A stretch of 64,000 nt of DNA from Rhodamnia argentea (lineage: Eukaryota; Streptophyta; Magnoliopsida; Myrtales; Myrtaceae), in assembly GCF_020921035.1 (NCBI RefSeq), contig NC_063153.1, forward strand, positions 12,524,001-12,588,000, read 5' to 3'. The notes under the pieces are model-generated. The model was not told the DNA's origin. It did no database searches and saw only the letters and a program-made list of their open reading frames with translations. A program made the translations under genes and the position numbers. Positions within the stretch are counted from its first letter, which is position 1. Each line of letters starts with the position of its first letter. Below are positions 61,201-64,000 of the stretch, in pieces.

Positions 61201-61234
61201 AATAATATGGGATCGCCAAAATTAAGTGTCAACA
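58232..61234. mobile_element. Probable 3.0-kb solo LTR (Ty3/gypsy-like) with 5-bp target duplication
   Basis: Starts TGTCGCGACCCGCC and ends AAGTGTCAACA, with TG...CA ends. GGAGG lies directly outside both ends (58227-58231 and 61235-61239). No second copy of the start occurs inside, and no gag-pol frame is present, so this reads as one long LTR left after LTR-LTR recombination. Interior: GC-rich blocks of 'ccgggtccgggtcggg', many 'gccca' phrases, long CT tracts, and an (AAT)n run near 61182-61206. Open frames inside are compositional. The large size suits Tat/Ogre-like retrotransposons, but the superfamily is inferred only from ends and length. Confidence 0.7.
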
Positions 61235-61470
61235 GGAGGCGACCCAACTTTGAGGATGTAAGCAATGACGTCATCGGAACTTTGGTAGCACATCCTTGAC
61301 TTCAATGACATCTTTAAGTCTCCTGGCGTTGGACCGAAAGAGCAGTGTACAAAAGATGTCCTTGCGCAACACGTGTACAATTCGAGAAAATAAGGTGCTC
61401 AATAATCTCACAGATGTTCTGACAATACAGTCCCCATGAAAAATGTCTCATCTTGATTTGGACAGGGCGT
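61235..61470 (+). repeat. Promoter-like repeat, copy 2
   Basis: Reads 'ggatgtaagcaatgacgtcat', 'gacatctttaagtctcctgg', 'acaaaagatgtccttgcgc', 'aacacgtgtacaa', then 'aaataaggtgctcaataatc', following copy 1 at 54835 phrase by phrase. The solo LTR sits against its left edge. Confidence 0.6.
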
Positions 61471-61628
61471 CGCAATTGCCCAGTTTGGACGGTTAGATCA
61501 GCGCACAGTTATAACGAAATAAAACAAGCGAAAAAAATTAATATATGAAATTTTATTTTGATTTATTTTTAAAGTAGGGCTACATCTAATAGAAAATTTT
61601 ACTATAATTAACACATCGTACCTCTCTT

Positions 61629-61972
61629 TAGGGGTGTCAACGGGCCGATCTCGGCTAGGCTAGAGTCGGCCCAAAACGGAACAATACCGAGCTCGACTTG
61701 GGAGGGTTGGGTCAGGTCAAGCCGGATTCTGGTCTGATTCTTTTTTTTTTAATTCTTTTTTTGGAATCAAAATCAATTAACAAACCCATCAAATGAAAGA
61801 ATATAAAAAGAAAAAATAAAAATGAGTTAAATTAAAAAGAAAACATTGGCTTTAAAAAAAGTTAGGCGGCGGGCCGGCCCGAGTACAAAACCCGGCCCGA
61901 AAAAGGCTCAAAAATTAAGTGAATTTTTGGGCCTGGCCCGCCCGTTTGGCGCGGGCTTTTTTGACACCCCTA
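61629..61972. mobile_element. hAT-type MITE, 344 bp
   Basis: Left end TAGGGGTGTCAACGGGCC and right end, reversed, TAGGGGTGTCAAAAAAGCC share an eleven-base perfect start. Flanking octamers CCTCTCTT and CCTCTTGT match at 6 of 8. GC-rich blocks next to each end ('gggccggcccgag', 'cggcccgaaaaagg') enclose an AT-rich centre. Confidence 0.7.
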
Positions 61973-62399
61973 CCTCTTGTTACATCACTCAATTACAAGC
62001 AAAAAGAATATATATAATAAATAGCTATTCATGAGTATGAACCACGTACTTTCCTACCGCAAGAGAGTATAAACCACACTCCAATATAGACTTGACAAGA
62101 ACGTCCCAGTCTTGTCGAAACTCCTGGCATTGGCGGAGGAAAGAAAACGAACATAAAAAGGGAGATAAAAAAAGAAAAATAAGTAGAAAACTCAAGAAAA
62201 ATAATTACAAAACTAGTCCACTTAAGCCGCCTGTCGTGCCACGCAAAATAAACAACGTTTTGAATGGACCACCGGATCGGTCACTTCTCATCGAAATTAT
62301 CCAGATTGACTATATTAAAAAAATCGTCAAAAGATTTAAAGTTTTATTGATCAAATTAAAAAAAACAAAATTAAAATTAAATGGATGGCGGTATAATAG

Positions 62400-62690
62400 A
62401 TTTAAGATTTTTATTTTATTCAGGACGTAAGCAACCACGTCATAAGAACTTTTACTTGTGTTGGGGGAGGCAAGAAAGTCATCCTTGTGGGGAGGAGCTT
62501 TGGCAGCATTCCAAAGATGTCCTTGTTGGCAACGTTTCTCGCGACGCGTTGTACGTCCATTCCCGGTTTCGTAGGTTCTTCACGACCTCCCACTTCGAAA
62601 TTGGCCCCAACTCCACTAATACGCCAGATGGATGCAGCTCGATGGTTTGGTTTGTGTCCGACTAGGGTCCCAAAAATAAATAAAATTGCC
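62400..62690 (+). repeat. Promoter-like repeat, copy 3 (diverged)
   Basis: Reads 'caggacgtaagcaaccacgtcataagaactt', then 'ccaaagatgtccttgttggc' and 'gcgttgtac', in the order seen in copies 1 and 2 but more diverged. The right part (about 62560-62660) is unique. Overlapping open frames on both strands have no domain. Confidence 0.45.
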
Positions 62691-63420
62691 ATCGATTTTC
62701 ATTCTTTTTTGAAAAAGAAGAAGAAGAAATTCCCATTTTCATTTCGATTTTTCTCGTGATCAAATCCAATAATGGAAGATGGAGATGGATCGCTGGTGTC
62801 AACGTCGTCTAGCCCCTCTCGCAAGGATAGATGGCGGGGGAATGAGATGACTATCTAGGTTCCCATCATTTGAGGATTGCCAAATTGATTATAGGTAGTT
62901 ATGTAGTTATTTTCCATGGTCCACTTGATAATAATCCATCGCGTGGGGGGACAAAGGTTGTCTAGCACGATTTGTTATGACCCATAAAAGTATGGTCAAG
63001 GGCGGGTGTCCGATGTTAATTCGAACGACATGTTACTTCAGTTGGGTGAGGGACTGTTATCCTGGCAAAAAGTAGATATTAGTCATTTTCGGGTCTGACT
63101 TATTCAAATTGAGTAGTTTGCGGGATTATCTTTTTGGCGTAATATAACTTGGAACTATGAGCAATTGTTAAATTGATTTTAAACTTATTGTATGGATGTC
63201 AATCCAGTTCTCAAAGTTTCAATTTCGAATATGCTTTATGTAGAGGGAATTTTACTAAAAACTCCATTGAAATGTGTTGTTTGCAAAGAAGGGGATGAAA
63301 TAATCAGGTGAAATTACACTTCCATCTTTCTTTAGTAACTTCTCCAAATCTACACTTTTGTAGATCGAAAGGATTTTCCATAAGATTTTTTTTTTTTTGG
63401 GTCTAAGTCTGCCATAAGAT
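62691..63420. other. Spacer
   Basis: AT-rich, no supported gene. The piece at about 62770-62830 is slightly GC-richer but shows nothing recognisable. Confidence 0.4.
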
Positions 63421-63423
63421 TAT

Positions 63424-63513
63424 TGACGTCATAAATTTGGAAATGAAGACGTCATCGAGGACATCACCGACAGCTGGAACCTTTGGATCCTATCCACAAG
63501 TGGGCATATAAAA
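63424..63513 (+). promoter_or_regulatory. Promoter with two ACGTCAT boxes and a TATA box
   Basis: TGACGTCAT at 63424 and GACGTCATCG at about 63449 are bZIP/TGA-type sites. TATAAAA lies at 63507-63513 and is followed by a leader of about 75 bases to an ATG at 63590. The spacing is that of a working plant promoter. Confidence 0.5.
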
Positions 63514-63589
63514 GGAGAAGATCCATCCCGGTTCTACCGCATGAAGAGAAATATATATATTTCAGAATTTTACATGCTAAGAGCCCTCC

Positions 63590-63629
63590 ATGGATACCCA
63601 ACACAGTTCGATGTCGAAACCATCGCCAG
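63590..63629 (+). CDS. Possible first exon of a gene running off the window
   Basis: ATG at 63590 opens MDTQHSSMSKPSP and meets a donor-like CCAG|GTGAAT after 40 bases. The frame closes soon after the donor, so a spliced first exon is the simplest reading. An alternative ATG at 63541 reaches the same donor in another frame. The product cannot be told from 13 residues. Confidence 0.3.
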
Positions 63630-64000
63630 GTGAATTCCCTTCTTTCGTTTGTTGTTCTGATTTGGTCCCCATATAATGTCTAGCATTCTTGTGTTTAATT
63701 TCAAAGTAATACGACGAATATCATGCGCAGATAACGCGTTGAAAAAATTGGAATATCCTTAATTTGTTGCTTAACAAGTTCCAAACACTTTGTATAAGAT
63801 CCTTATAAAATGCATTAAAACAACCGTGTTTTTTAACCTTAAAGAACACTTTTTTTAAAGTAATCCTTGCACAAAACAATGACAAAATTGTTTTGTGGGC
63901 CTAATACCCAATTAAAATCCAAACTTTAGCATATGTTTCAACTATATCCAAAACATTTTTTGCCTCACAAAAAATCACAACTTTTATTTTTGTCCCTATT

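Noticed and set aside
1..64000. tRNA, rRNA, CRISPR arrays and bacterial-style operons
   Set aside because: None seen. The window is plant nuclear DNA; the only tRNA-like signal is the possible SINE at 25572.

Overview
This is a gene-poor, repeat-rich stretch of plant nuclear DNA. Split genes with GT-AG and GC-AG introns, plant-only families (GH17+X8 glucanase, type I pectin methylesterase, LKR/SDH, FAB1), AT-rich spacers and many small inverted-repeat transposons point to a woody eudicot. The protein sequences feel close to Myrtaceae such as Eucalyptus, but that is recollection, not something proved here.

Layout. 1-6.1 kb: spacer with a hAT-type MITE (8-bp target duplication) and a Harbinger-like element around a single-exon RING-H2 E3 ligase gene (2956-3501, +). 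6.2-7.8 kb: a two-exon GPI-anchored beta-1,3-glucanase (+). 9.0-17.2 kb: a complete 24-exon LKR/SDH gene (-) for lysine breakdown; my exons sum to 3168 nt, an open frame of 1055 codons, and two introns need GC donors. 17.2-28.7 kb: about 11 kb with no convincing gene, filled with MITEs, a tandem repeat, a microsatellite and a possible SINE. 28.8-31.5 kb: an intact three-exon pectinesterase (+), followed at 32.1-33.9 kb by a decayed tandem copy that has lost the catalytic Asp; two copies of one foldback element flank the pair. 34.9-46.2 kb: a 12-coding-exon FAB1/PIKfyve lipid kinase (-) with two short uORFs, one overlapping the main start. 50.6-51.2 kb: a single-exon four-helix membrane protein (-).

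51.6-64 kb is a transposon graveyard. A Mutator-type MITE (9-bp duplication) is split by a Harbinger-like element (TAA duplication) that carries a UDP-glycosyltransferase 5' fragment and a lysine-rich ORF. Further on are another Harbinger-like element, a frameshifted AUX1/LAX auxin-carrier fragment, a 3.0-kb probable solo LTR with GGAGG duplications, a hAT-type MITE, and three diverged copies of a promoter-like segment with TGACG/ACGTCA motifs. The last 0.6 kb looks like the promoter and first exon of a gene that runs off the window.

The intact genes do not form a pathway. They cover cell-wall remodelling (glucanase, pectinesterase), lysine catabolism (LKR/SDH), endosomal phosphoinositide signalling (FAB1) and ubiquitination (RING). 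The most unusual content is the nested gene-capturing transposon at 51.7-53.4 kb and the in-frame exon-like block inside a FAB1 intron.
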